DNA of 9,376 nucleotides from Gammaproteobacteria bacterium (GTDB lineage Bacteria; Pseudomonadota; Gammaproteobacteria; CAJXQU01): contig JALSSM010000334.1 of NCBI GenBank assembly GCA_026984275.1, positions 1-9,376 on the forward strand, given 5' to 3'. Under the pieces are notes generated by a model. The model ran no database searches. It was not told the origin of the DNA and worked only from the letters and a program-made list of their open reading frames with translations. Every line of letters starts with the position of its first letter. Position 1 is the first letter of the stretch. A program made the position numbers and the translations under genes. This document shows positions 1 to 6,708 of this stretch, piece after piece.

Positions 1-720
1 GTCCTCATCCATCCAGGCGACCTTGGCGATTCCTTCGGTCAGCGTCAGTGCCGTTTCAAATGACTCTGCGAGACGCAATTTCAGATCATCACGTACCTTG
101 AATCGATCCACCACCGCCTCTATATCGTGTTTCTTATACAGATCCAGTTCCGGCGCATCATCCAGATTCACGACTTCACCGTTGATGCGTGCACGGATAT
201 AGCCTTCACGACGCAGACTTTCCAGCAACTGAACATGCTCACCTTTACGGCCCTGAACCAGCGGTGCCAGCAACATCATCTTGCTGCCTTCCGGTAACTC
301 CAGAACCTGATCAACCATCTGACTGATCGTCTGTGCTTCCAGAACCGTGTCGTGATCAGGACAACGCGGCTCACCCACTCTTGCGAACAGCAACCTTAAA
401 TAATCATAAATCTCTGTAATCGTTCCAACAGTGGAACGTGGATTATGCGAGGTGGATTTTTGTTCGATAGAAATCGCTGGCGATAAGCCTTCGATCAGAT
501 CCACATCCGGCTTTTCCATCATTGATAAAAACTGGCGCGCATAAGAAGACAAAGACTCCACATAACGTCTTTGTCCTTCTGCATAAATCGTATCGAAGGC
601 TAATGAAGACTTGCCCGATCCGGAAAGTCCGGTGATCACGATCAGTTTATTTCGAGGCAGATCCAGATCCACAGCCTTTAAATTGTGAGTACGAGCACCA
701 CGGATTGAAATTTTATCCAT
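1..720 (-). CDS. uvrA: UvrABC excinuclease subunit A, N-terminal part (runs off the window)
   Basis: UvrA is the DNA-damage recognition ATPase of nucleotide excision repair; as a dimer it loads UvrB onto lesions in the cytoplasm. I translated this strand by hand: 240 codons stay open from the ATG at 720-718 to the left edge. The product starts MDKISIRGARTHNLK, typical of UvrA. It carries Walker A GLSGSGKS at residues 31-38, followed by the UvrA signature around residues 42-65 (AFDTIYAEGQRRYVE and the SSYARQFL stretch). RCPDHD at 119-124 and VVDRFKVRDD at 203-212 also match the family. The signature-II and second ATPase domains lie outside the window. A weak GTGGA precedes the ATG by a few bases. 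The gene is divergent from the MFS gene, with an 85-nt shared gap. Seen: motifs and open frame. Known: UvrA function. The identification is secure. Confidence 0.97.
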   Translation of the reverse strand, partial: MDKISIRGARTHNLKAVDLDLPRNKLIVITGLSGSGKSSLAFDTIYAEGQRRYVESLSSYARQFLSMMEKPDVDLIEGLSPAISIEQKSTSHNPRSTVGTITEIYDYLRLLFARVGEPRCPDHDTVLEAQTISQMVDQVLELPEGSKMMLLAPLVQGRKGEHVQLLESLRREGYIRARINGEVVNLDDAPELDLYKKHDIEAVVDRFKVRDDLKLRLAESFETALTLTEGIAKVAWMDED

Positions 721-805
721 ATTTTCCACGAAAAATGACAAGCAACCTGTTAATATACGCGATTTTTCACACAGATGTTTTATAAAAATAACGCATGACC
801 CAACA

Positions 806-1999
806 ATGGCTAACAACAAACAAAAAATGACCCGCTTTGAATTACGATCAGCCGCTTCACTGGCGTTGATCTTTTTCCTGCGTATGTTTGGACTATTTAT
901 GATCCTGCCGGTGCTTTCGCTTTATACCGGAGACATGATCGGCGCAACCCCGATCCTGATCGGACTTGCACTCGGTATTTATGGCCTCACGCAAGCATTC
1001 CTCCAAATTCCATTCGGAATGCTTTCTGACCGGATCGGACGCAAACCTGTGATTGCTGCAGGGCTGTTAATCTTTGTCATCGGCAGTGCGATTGCCGCAT
1101 TATCCGACAATAATATTTATATCCTGATCCTTGGTCGTGCCTTACAGGGTGCAGGGGCGATCGCTGCTTCGATCATGGCACTTGCGGCTGATCTGACACG
1201 TGAAAGCCAACGCACCAAAGCCATGGCCATCATCGGTATCAGTATCGGTATGGCCTTTACGATCGCTTTTATCGGTGGTCCTGTTCTCAACATATGGTTA
1301 GGTCTGAATGGCTTATTCTGGGCAGCAGCCTCACTTGGACTACTGGCGATCATTGTACTTTTTACCTGGGTTCCCCAGCCTGATCATCAAGCTGTCGATC
1401 CTGAATCAGAAAACAGAAGCTTTCTTCAGGTTCTGAGAAACCCTCATCTATTAAGACTGGATGCCAGCATCCTGATCCTGCATCTGATCATGACCGCCAG
1501 CTTTGTTGTTCTACCACTGGCATTGCGTGACCACGCAGGTTTGACTTCTGAACATCACTGGAAAGTCTATCTGCCCGTGATGTTGCTCTCTTTCGTGTTG
1601 ATGGTGCCATTGATTCGCATGGCAGAGACTCGCAATCTGGCAAAACAAATCTTTACAGGCTCGGTGATCCTGCTGGCACTGGCGGAACTTGGACTCTGGC
1701 AGGGTTACGAATCTACGATCGGGTTATCCGTCATGATGCTGCTCTTTTTCACCGCTTTTAATTACCTTGAAGCTGCGCTACCTTCACTGGTCTCGAGAAC
1801 CGCACCCGCCGAGAGTAAGGGTACGGCACTGGGTGTTTATTCAACCTCTCAATTTCTTGGCGCTTTCATCGGCGGCACCCTGGGCGGCTGGCTGTATGGT
1901 AAAACGGGTATTGGTAGTGTTTTTCTGGTTAATGCGATTTTTATCCTGATCTGGCTGGTGATCACTATTCCGATGAAGATTGAAGCCGCTAAAAGATGA
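806..1999 (+). CDS. MFS transporter of the DHA1 type, YajR-like
   Basis: This is a 397-residue polytopic inner-membrane protein of the major facilitator superfamily, probably a proton-coupled drug or metabolite exporter. About twelve hydrophobic segments run from residue 17 to 392. The family motif A is clear in the TM2-TM3 loop (GMLSDRIGRKP, residues 71-81), and a motif-B-like RALQGAGA lies at 111-118, typical of drug:H+ antiporters. A GGPVLN stretch near 157-162 sits where motif C is expected. The protein ends directly after TM12. E. coli YajR instead continues into a cytoplasmic YAM domain, so this is a short form. The ATG at 806 has no good Shine-Dalgarno; the ATG at 795 is out of frame. 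Its position between uvrA and ssb is a recurrent gammaproteobacterial arrangement and does not imply a repair role. The substrate cannot be told from sequence. Confidence 0.9.
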   Translation: MANNKQKMTRFELRSAASLALIFFLRMFGLFMILPVLSLYTGDMIGATPILIGLALGIYGLTQAFLQIPFGMLSDRIGRKPVIAAGLLIFVIGSAIAALSDNNIYILILGRALQGAGAIAASIMALAADLTRESQRTKAMAIIGISIGMAFTIAFIGGPVLNIWLGLNGLFWAAASLGLLAIIVLFTWVPQPDHQAVDPESENRSFLQVLRNPHLLRLDASILILHLIMTASFVVLPLALRDHAGLTSEHHWKVYLPVMLLSFVLMVPLIRMAETRNLAKQIFTGSVILLALAELGLWQGYESTIGLSVMMLLFFTAFNYLEAALPSLVSRTAPAESKGTALGVYSTSQFLGAFIGGTLGGWLYGKTGIGSVFLVNAIFILIWLVITIPMKIEAAKR

Positions 2000-2043
2000 C
2001 GTTGATAGTGAATTTTTCGAAAAAAAACGGTATCGTTGATGAT

Positions 2044-2067
2044 TATATAAGAGCGGATTCTATCCGC
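2044..2067 (+). promoter_or_regulatory. Possible ssb promoter -10 with adjacent operator-like palindrome
   Basis: An AT-rich TATATAA at 2044-2050 could act as a -10 element for ssb. Directly downstream lies a perfect inverted repeat, GCGGAT TCT ATCCGC (2053-2067, 6-bp arms, 3-nt spacer), near where transcription would start. It has no T-run, so it is not an intrinsic terminator for the MFS gene. It also does not match the LexA consensus CTGT-N8-ACAG. I see no convincing -35 hexamer at the right distance. The palindrome could be an operator or a 5' leader hairpin; either role is inference. Confidence 0.3.
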
Positions 2068-2103
2068 GAATAAACGACAATAACAAAAGCAGAGGAAAAC
2101 ACC

Positions 2104-2565
2104 ATGGCGTCCAGAGGACTTAACAAAGTAATGATCATCGGCAACCTTGGAGCCGAACCGGAAGTACGCTACACCGCAGGTGGTAGTGCCATGGCTAATG
2201 TCAACATCGCTACCAGCGAAACCTGGCGAGATAAACAAACCGGCGAACAACAGGAAAAAACCGAATGGCATCGTGTTGTCTTTTTCGGGAAACTCGCTGA
2301 GATCGTCCAGCAGTATGTTCACAAAGGCTCAAAGATCTATATCGAGGGCAGATTACAAACACGGAAATGGCAGGACAAAGACGGACAAGATCGCTACACC
2401 ACTGAAATAGTCGCTAATGAAATGCAAATGCTGGACAGCAAAGGCGGATCATCAGCCAGCTTCGAACCAGCTCAGCAAGCTGCGCCAGCCCAGACTCCAG
2501 CACAACCAGCACCATCTTCATCTGCTCCACAGATTGATGATTTTGATGATGATATTCCGTTTTGA
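2104..2565 (+). CDS. ssb: Single-stranded DNA-binding protein SSB
   Basis: SSB coats single-stranded DNA as a tetramer during replication, recombination and repair, and recruits partner proteins through its C-terminal tip. The 153-aa product has the usual bacterial SSB layout. The OB-fold covers about residues 4-110 (NKVMIIGNLGAEPEVRY near the start; EWHRVVFFGKLAEI and YIEGRLQTRKWQDKDG further on). A flexible Ala/Pro/Gln/Ser-rich linker follows at about 112-143, and the acidic tip DDFDDDIPF ends the protein. The ATG at 2104 is well supported by AGAGGA at 2091-2096, seven bases upstream. It is preceded by a 104-nt gap after the MFS gene and followed after 23 nt by a lipoprotein gene that may be read from the same transcript. 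The length is somewhat below E. coli SSB (178 aa) but normal for the family. Confidence 0.98.
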   Translation: MASRGLNKVMIIGNLGAEPEVRYTAGGSAMANVNIATSETWRDKQTGEQQEKTEWHRVVFFGKLAEIVQQYVHKGSKIYIEGRLQTRKWQDKDGQDRYTTEIVANEMQMLDSKGGSSASFEPAQQAAPAQTPAQPAPSSSAPQIDDFDDDIPF

Positions 2566-2588
2566 TACCTACCTTGGAGCTTATTTCT

Positions 2589-3038
2589 ATGAAAATCAGA
2601 GTTCTATTAAATCTTATTCACCTCTTGGTTATCGGGCTTTTACTAACTAGCTGCGTATCAAACCCTCCATTACCTTCAACAACTGACTACGTAATTACTA
2701 CAGGCGGTCAGTTTATGATTGATACAGAGAAAGGCACCATTAAATACGGGATGAACTATCATCTTACAAAAGATCTTGGTAATTCTGCTACCTACACCGC
2801 TATATTTGAGAACCCTGAACCTGGTGGAGAGAACTTAGAAGTTAATGGAAATATTCCACCAGGGCAGAATGATCTAAATATCCAGTCCCCAGTATTATCC
2901 GGTATAGAAAATAATCGAGACTACAATGTTCTTCTAAAATTATTTGCAAACGGTCATTTAATTACTGAACATAATCAAAAGGTACAATTCAGAGTTCCAC
3001 AACACATTCTAGAACAAACCAACCTTACAATTTATTAA
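2589..3038 (+). CDS. Small putative lipoprotein of unknown function
   Basis: I do not recognise this family. The 149-aa product starts MKIRVLLNLIHLLVIG and has a type II (lipoprotein) signal peptide: a basic n-region, a hydrophobic core at residues 5-19 and a lipobox LTSC with Cys22 as the lipidated residue. Val at position +2 of the mature protein, not Asp, suggests sorting to the outer membrane. The mature part (about 128 aa) is polar, Asn-rich and has alternating beta-strand character (for example LLKLFANGHLITEH and KVQFRVPQ), compatible with a small Ig-like beta sandwich; that fold is a guess. The ATG at 2589 is preferred because GGAG at 2576-2579 lies nine bases upstream; a TTG at 2562 would extend the frame into the ssb stop and spoil the signal n-region. 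Base composition looks more AT-rich than ssb, which may indicate later acquisition. Confidence 0.75.
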   Translation: MKIRVLLNLIHLLVIGLLLTSCVSNPPLPSTTDYVITTGGQFMIDTEKGTIKYGMNYHLTKDLGNSATYTAIFENPEPGGENLEVNGNIPPGQNDLNIQSPVLSGIENNRDYNVLLKLFANGHLITEHNQKVQFRVPQHILEQTNLTIY

Positions 3039-3168
3039 CATCCTTTCTGTTAAGTAGTCTGGATGGAATGGCCTCCTCCCCCTTAACCCGGCATAAAACT
3101 ACCGTATCTCTTCGTCAGTTAGATCAAGTTGGCAAACACGATTTTATATAACCAAGTAGACCGTGTTA

Positions 3169-3209
3169 GCGTAGCGTAACATTAATGTTTATATCTGATT
3201 ACGCTACAC
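3169..3209. repeat. REP-like imperfect palindrome
   Basis: GTAGCGTAA (3171-3179) is perfectly complementary to TTACGCTAC (3199-3207), giving a 9-bp stem with a 19-nt AT-rich loop. After one mismatch, one further pair forms (G3169-C3209). The left arm is preceded by a partial second copy, TTAGC, so the sequence reads TTAGCGTAGCGTAAC. The wording resembles the abundant intergenic palindromes of many gammaproteobacteria and cyanobacteria that contain GTTAGCGNAGCGTAAC and GGATTACGC. Membership in such a family is inference from memory and would need other genomic copies. Confidence 0.45.
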
Positions 3210-3240
3210 GAATCAGGCCTGCGATAAACCAGTCACGGGG

Positions 3241-3284
3241 CCCGGATGAAATTTGTTGAAATCCGGGGTCAAACTCCCCGGATT
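3241..3284. repeat. Three-armed GC-rich inverted repeat with alternative hairpins
   Basis: AATCCGGGG (3260-3268) pairs perfectly with CCCCGGATT (3276-3284) across a 7-nt loop, forming a strong 9-bp stem. The central arm can alternatively pair through ATCCGGG (3261-3267) with CCCGGAT at 3241-3247 across a 13-nt loop. The two hairpins compete for the same arm. No T-run follows on either strand, so a simple intrinsic terminator is unlikely. It may belong to the same palindromic repeat cluster as 3169-3209, or be a structured leader about 80-120 bases before the DHH gene. Confidence 0.55.
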
Positions 3285-3364
3285 ACGCAAAGCTCCTAAA
3301 GAACTAACCCTTTCCGTCGCTAACATAAATAATAAATTGTAAGGGAACTCTTCAGGAGAAAAAT

Positions 3365-4288
3365 ATGAAAAATTTCAGGTTAGTGACAAGAAGTGATTTT
3401 GATGGCCTTGTCTGTGCAGTGTTATTAAAAGAAGTAGGCATAATTGATGACATCAAGTTTGTTCATCCGAAAGATATGCAGGATGGAAAAATTGATATTG
3501 ATAGCAATGACATAACTACTAATCTTCCATATGTTGAAGGCGTGCATATCGCTTTTGATCACCATCTGAGTGAGACGGTTCGTAACGGTAAGAAAGACAA
3601 TCATATTATTGACCCTGAAGCCCCCTCAGCAGCCAGGGTGGTTTATGACTACTATGGTGGCGATGATCGTTTTCCAGCTGGTTGGCAAGAAATGATGGAG
3701 GCCGTAGACAAGGGTGATGCAGCTCAATTCAGCAAGGATGAGATCCTCAATCCTGAAGGCTGGGCCTTACTCAACTTTCTCATGGATGCACGAACAGGTC
3801 TGGGTCGTTTTCGTGATTTCCGTATTTCCAATTATCAACTGATGATGGATCTGATCGATCAATGCAAGAACCTTTCGATCGATGAAATTATTGCGTTGCC
3901 TGATGTTCAGGAACGTGTGGTACTTTTCAAAGAACATGAAGCAAAAGCCAAAGAGCAGATCCTGCGTTGTTCAACTGTTCACAAAAATCTGGTTGTGCTT
4001 GATCTGCTGAATGAAGAATCGATATATGCAGTCAATCGTTTTATGATCTACGCGCTGTTTCCTGACACCAACATTTCTATCCATAAGATGTGGGGGTTGA
4101 AACAGCAAAACACAGTGTTTGCTATTGGAAAATCTATTCTGAATCGCAGCTCAAATACGAATGTTGGTGAGCTTTGCCTGACGTATAACGGTGGCGGTCA
4201 TTTGAATGCTGGCACGTGCCAGATTGAAAATGATCAGGCTGAAAAAGTATTACAGGAGTTGATCAAAAAAATCACTTCCGATGGCTAA
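3365..4288 (+). CDS. DHH/DHHA1 family phosphoesterase
   Basis: This 307-aa cytoplasmic protein belongs to the DHH superfamily of metal-dependent phosphoesterases, which includes RecJ, NrnA oligoribonucleases, cyclic-dinucleotide phosphodiesterases and exopolyphosphatase-like proteins. All diagnostic elements are visible: motif I SDFDG (residues 10-14), the name-giving DHH at 65-67 within AFDHHLSE, a further conserved-looking Asp in AVDKGD (113-118), and the C-terminal DHHA1 substrate-binding motif GGGH at 276-279 (YNGGGHLNAGTC). The metal ligands therefore look intact and the enzyme is probably active (mostly Mn2+-dependent in the family). It has no signal peptide, CBS or DRTGG domain. The ATG at 3365 has a strong AGGAG six bases upstream. 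It is apparently monocistronic: a terminator follows at 4310-4337. The substrate (short oligonucleotides, pAp, cyclic dinucleotide or polyphosphate) cannot be decided from sequence alone. Confidence 0.9.
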   Translation: MKNFRLVTRSDFDGLVCAVLLKEVGIIDDIKFVHPKDMQDGKIDIDSNDITTNLPYVEGVHIAFDHHLSETVRNGKKDNHIIDPEAPSAARVVYDYYGGDDRFPAGWQEMMEAVDKGDAAQFSKDEILNPEGWALLNFLMDARTGLGRFRDFRISNYQLMMDLIDQCKNLSIDEIIALPDVQERVVLFKEHEAKAKEQILRCSTVHKNLVVLDLLNEESIYAVNRFMIYALFPDTNISIHKMWGLKQQNTVFAIGKSILNRSSNTNVGELCLTYNGGGHLNAGTCQIENDQAEKVLQELIKKITSDG

Positions 4289-4309
4289 TTGAAGGCCTGT
4301 AAGAAACAT

Positions 4310-4337
4310 AAAAACGCATCTCAGGGTGCGTTTTTTT
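4310..4337 (+). terminator. Rho-independent terminator after the DHH gene
   Basis: AAAAACGCA (4310-4318) pairs with TGCGTTTTT (4327-4335). The stem extends inward by a T-G wobble and a C-G pair to close a TCAG tetraloop (4321-4324), and it is followed by a T-run (4331-4337). It begins 21 bases after the DHH stop codon. The A-tract on the 5' side gives it some bidirectional character. Confidence 0.9.
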
Positions 4338-4365
4338 ATGCCCACAAAAAAGTTAAACTGTTCCG

Positions 4366-4803
4366 ATGATGGAACTGCTAACAACACTGATTGACTGGTA
4401 TCAACCGCTGCCACAAAAAGAAAAGGCCATGTTGTTATTCGCTTTCTTTACTGCCTTATTTATTATTTATAAACTGGCTCGTTCCGAAGAGGTTGATGAA
4501 TCAGGCAGAGTCGTTGTAAAGTTCCACTCACCGCTGAGCTGGCCAGAGCGGTTTTCAGCACAAGTAAAAAAGAACAGAGCGGGATATTCTGAAGGAAACA
4601 AAAAGTTTCTGTCTTTTTTATGGAAAGGATCCGCAATTCTACATGCTATCCCCCCGTTCCTGATGAGTATTCTTCTCTTTACTGTGGCTTATGTGAAATT
4701 TGGCGAAGACAATTTCTGGTTGGTTCTGGGCGCTGCTATTATTTGTCTATTACTTTTTATCTGGCTACTTCCCAGACAAAAAGATAACCCGTGGGATCAA
4801 TGA
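4366..4803 (+). CDS. Small three-helix membrane protein of unknown function
   Basis: I do not recognise this family. The 145-aa product has three hydrophobic segments, at about residues 20-37, 90-110 and 117-136. A charged stretch of about 50 residues (38-88, with EEVDESGR and several Lys/Arg) separates the first two, and a short polar tail RQKDNPWDQ ends it. By the positive-inside rule the Lys/Arg-rich loop is probably cytoplasmic. Two ATGs occur in tandem (4366 and 4369), and neither has a recognisable Shine-Dalgarno, so the exact start is uncertain. The start is only 29 bases after the preceding terminator T-run, so any promoter must overlap the terminator, or expression relies on read-through. 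Its stop codon overlaps the 3' end of the convergent DUF4091 gene. No function is proposed. Confidence 0.7.
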   Translation: MMELLTTLIDWYQPLPQKEKAMLLFAFFTALFIIYKLARSEEVDESGRVVVKFHSPLSWPERFSAQVKKNRAGYSEGNKKFLSFLWKGSAILHAIPPFLMSILLFTVAYVKFGEDNFWLVLGAAIICLLLFIWLLPRQKDNPWDQ

Positions 4804-6653
4804 TGAGAAGCCAATTCCAGTAATCGCTGCTGGAACTTGATCCAATCTTGTGGATCATCTGACCAGCTCGCCTTTCCTTTGCCTTCGGATAATGCTGAAG
4901 GAAGCAGTTTTTCCAACATCTGATCCACTTCTTTATCATGTCCTGCTTTTCTGGCCAAAATGATCAGCTCTGCATCTTGCAAACCCCGCCGCCAGGCCTT
5001 CAGTCGCATGGTGGGGATCGGGCCAGGGACAGCGCTCATACCAATCGTATCAAGTTTATTACCAGGGAAAACCATCGATCCATTACCAAATCGATCATCA
5101 TCTTTTTTATAGCCGGGATAATGATAAGGCTGTTCGGGATCAGATAAATTGAGCGCCCACATGAAATGCCCGTCAAAATTATATTTCGCTGTCACGACAC
5201 CCCAGGTTCGCATCTCAATCCCAGAAGCATTGATGCTGTGAATACCGATAGCAGGATGTCCACTGTGATAGAACCAGATCTTGTCACCCGCTTTTCTTCT
5301 TTCAGCCAGGTAATCAACATTTGCACTGTTGGCACTGGGTGACCAGAGCCTGATGATATCCTTTAGATCTTCTCCAGGAATACCATCCCAGGTCTGTGGA
5401 TCCGTATGGCTGGTCCAGATCAGATCAACTGACTGATCATTAGTACCCCTGTCGATGGCTTTCTGCACTCGATCCATTTGATGATGTACCATCCTGATGT
5501 AATCATCACTGACATCACCGAGTTCATCTTCGTCAGTCGCACCATCCACCTCGTCAAAAATATAGGCAAAATAATCTGTTTGATCCCAATGATTGTTATC
5601 AATATTTTCCCTCCATTTTTTTGCCATCAATTCATATCGATCAACTTGTTGATCAGTCAATGCCTGTTTCACTCTGGCATTAAAACTCTGTGGCCAGGGT
5701 GTGCGCCAGATAGAGATCGGAGTATTTTTTCCCGGCCCTGTGTATCCATTCTCATCAGAGAATAAACGCCCATTCAAAACCGGATCATAAATTCTGTTGT
5801 AATCATCCCATGACTGTTCAGGTTTAACGACAAGCCGTTCGATAAACACCATGCGATGCCTGTGCGCCATGGCCTGATAACAATGCGCCATATCCTGCCA
5901 GGATTGTTCACGCAAATCGGTTCCAACACCTTCCATCTTGTAACTGTCGTAGAGTTCACCAACCGCATCAATAGACGGTTTTTCCGGCAAAGTAACATCC
6001 CAGACTTTTACGATCAGGGGAATTGTGTTGATCATATTACCGGATTGGATTTTGATCTGTGTTTTATATTCACCTACCGATTGATCAGCTGGAATATAGA
6101 TATCGATCCAGACGGCCTGATTTTCAGTTTTATTTTCAGGAACAGGAAAAGAATTATAAATCGGGGTAACTATATCTCCACATTCCATGTTCTGTGGAAT
6201 CAGGGCATCAGGATAATCATCAGGCCAGGGTAATACTTTACTTTTTGGTCCCCACTCATAACCACCATGTTCTACCCGGTGATAATGTGCTTTGAAAAAA
6301 CGGATATTATTCGCCTCGAAAAGCTGCTGATCGTTTTTTAGCAAGTTATCAATGCTTATTCTTACACTCTCTGGTGCATTCGGACGGTTCGATTTTAGAA
6401 ATAGCTGGAAGGCAACTGTTTCATTACGAGCAGCATTCAGGCTCAATTTACCTTCTGAAAGATCAAAAGCTGAGTCCTCAAATGGTATCTTGCCCGTTTT
6501 GGTGATCTTTGCCATATCACTGGCCGCACAAACGATGAGTCCGTTTTCAAAATCAAGACAGGGGTTATTGGAAAAAAATTTAATTCCAGAAAACACCAAT
6601 AACAGTGAAATCAGGAAACCAGGGAAATACAGAATTTTCAGAGATGCGTTCAT
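4797..6653 (-). CDS. DUF4091 / GH123-like putative glycosidase, exported
   Basis: This 618-aa protein resembles DUF4091 proteins related to glycoside hydrolase family 123 (beta-N-acetylgalactosaminidases). Residues 8-28 are a hydrophobic export or anchor segment. A beta-sandwich-like N-terminal part follows, with RNETVAFQLFLKS at about 76-88. A (beta/alpha)8-like middle part contains YIFDEVDG with an adjacent Asp-Glu pair at 367-368. GH123 uses such a pair in substrate-assisted catalysis, so I infer these as catalytic. Near the C-terminus, MRLKAWRRGLQDAELI (about 549-564) matches the DUF4091 signature. Trp and Tyr are plentiful (for example WRTPWP), as expected for a carbohydrate-binding cleft. 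I chose the ATG at 6653; an in-frame GTG at 6683 would add ten residues before the signal. Neither has a good Shine-Dalgarno. It lies 105 nt downstream of a secreted hydrolase gene on the same strand, possibly in one transcript. The substrate is unknown. Confidence 0.75.
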   Translation of the reverse strand: MNASLKILYFPGFLISLLLVFSGIKFFSNNPCLDFENGLIVCAASDMAKITKTGKIPFEDSAFDLSEGKLSLNAARNETVAFQLFLKSNRPNAPESVRISIDNLLKNDQQLFEANNIRFFKAHYHRVEHGGYEWGPKSKVLPWPDDYPDALIPQNMECGDIVTPIYNSFPVPENKTENQAVWIDIYIPADQSVGEYKTQIKIQSGNMINTIPLIVKVWDVTLPEKPSIDAVGELYDSYKMEGVGTDLREQSWQDMAHCYQAMAHRHRMVFIERLVVKPEQSWDDYNRIYDPVLNGRLFSDENGYTGPGKNTPISIWRTPWPQSFNARVKQALTDQQVDRYELMAKKWRENIDNNHWDQTDYFAYIFDEVDGATDEDELGDVSDDYIRMVHHQMDRVQKAIDRGTNDQSVDLIWTSHTDPQTWDGIPGEDLKDIIRLWSPSANSANVDYLAERRKAGDKIWFYHSGHPAIGIHSINASGIEMRTWGVVTAKYNFDGHFMWALNLSDPEQPYHYPGYKKDDDRFGNGSMVFPGNKLDTIGMSAVPGPIPTMRLKAWRRGLQDAELIILARKAGHDKEVDQMLEKLLPSALSEGKGKASWSDDPQDWIKFQQRLLELASHH

Positions 6654-6708
6654 GTGAGTGGATATTAAATGGATTACCCACACACAGGAAGCGCATTTAT
6701 CATTTTTT

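Larger units (their letters stand above)
3039..3364. other. 326-nt intergenic region with palindrome cluster
   Basis: No gene is supported here; no RNA gene is recognised. The first 110 bases show nothing except a C/T-rich stretch near 3071-3085. From about 3165 to 3290 there are two groups of inverted repeats, listed separately, that share the direct repeat GATTACGC (3197-3204 and 3281-3288). The last 70 bases are AT-rich and presumably contain the promoter of the downstream DHH gene, but no clear -35/-10 pair stands out. The Shine-Dalgarno AGGAG of that gene is at 3354-3358. Confidence 0.6.

Noticed and set aside
747..762. LexA box controlling uvrA
   Set aside because: Only one half-site (CTGT on plus, ACAG on minus) is present; the position of the second half reads GCGA. 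Not listed as a feature, only as a low-interest question.
1849..2322. 157-codon minus-strand ORF opposite the MFS 3' end and ssb
   Set aside because: It lies antisense to two well-supported genes, spans their intergenic gap and has no recognisable protein features or ribosome site; it is a shadow frame.
2562..2588. TTG start giving a 158-aa form of the lipoprotein
   Set aside because: It would add nine residues with acidic Glu before the signal peptide, and the ATG at 2589 has its own GGAG at good spacing.
3039..3364. tRNA, other RNA gene or transposon remnant in the long gap
   Set aside because: No cloverleaf, conserved RNA sequence or transposase fragment is visible; only palindromes are supported.
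5478..6233. Plus-strand ORFs inside the DUF4091 gene
   Set aside because: Antisense shadows of a long, family-recognisable coding region with no independent support.
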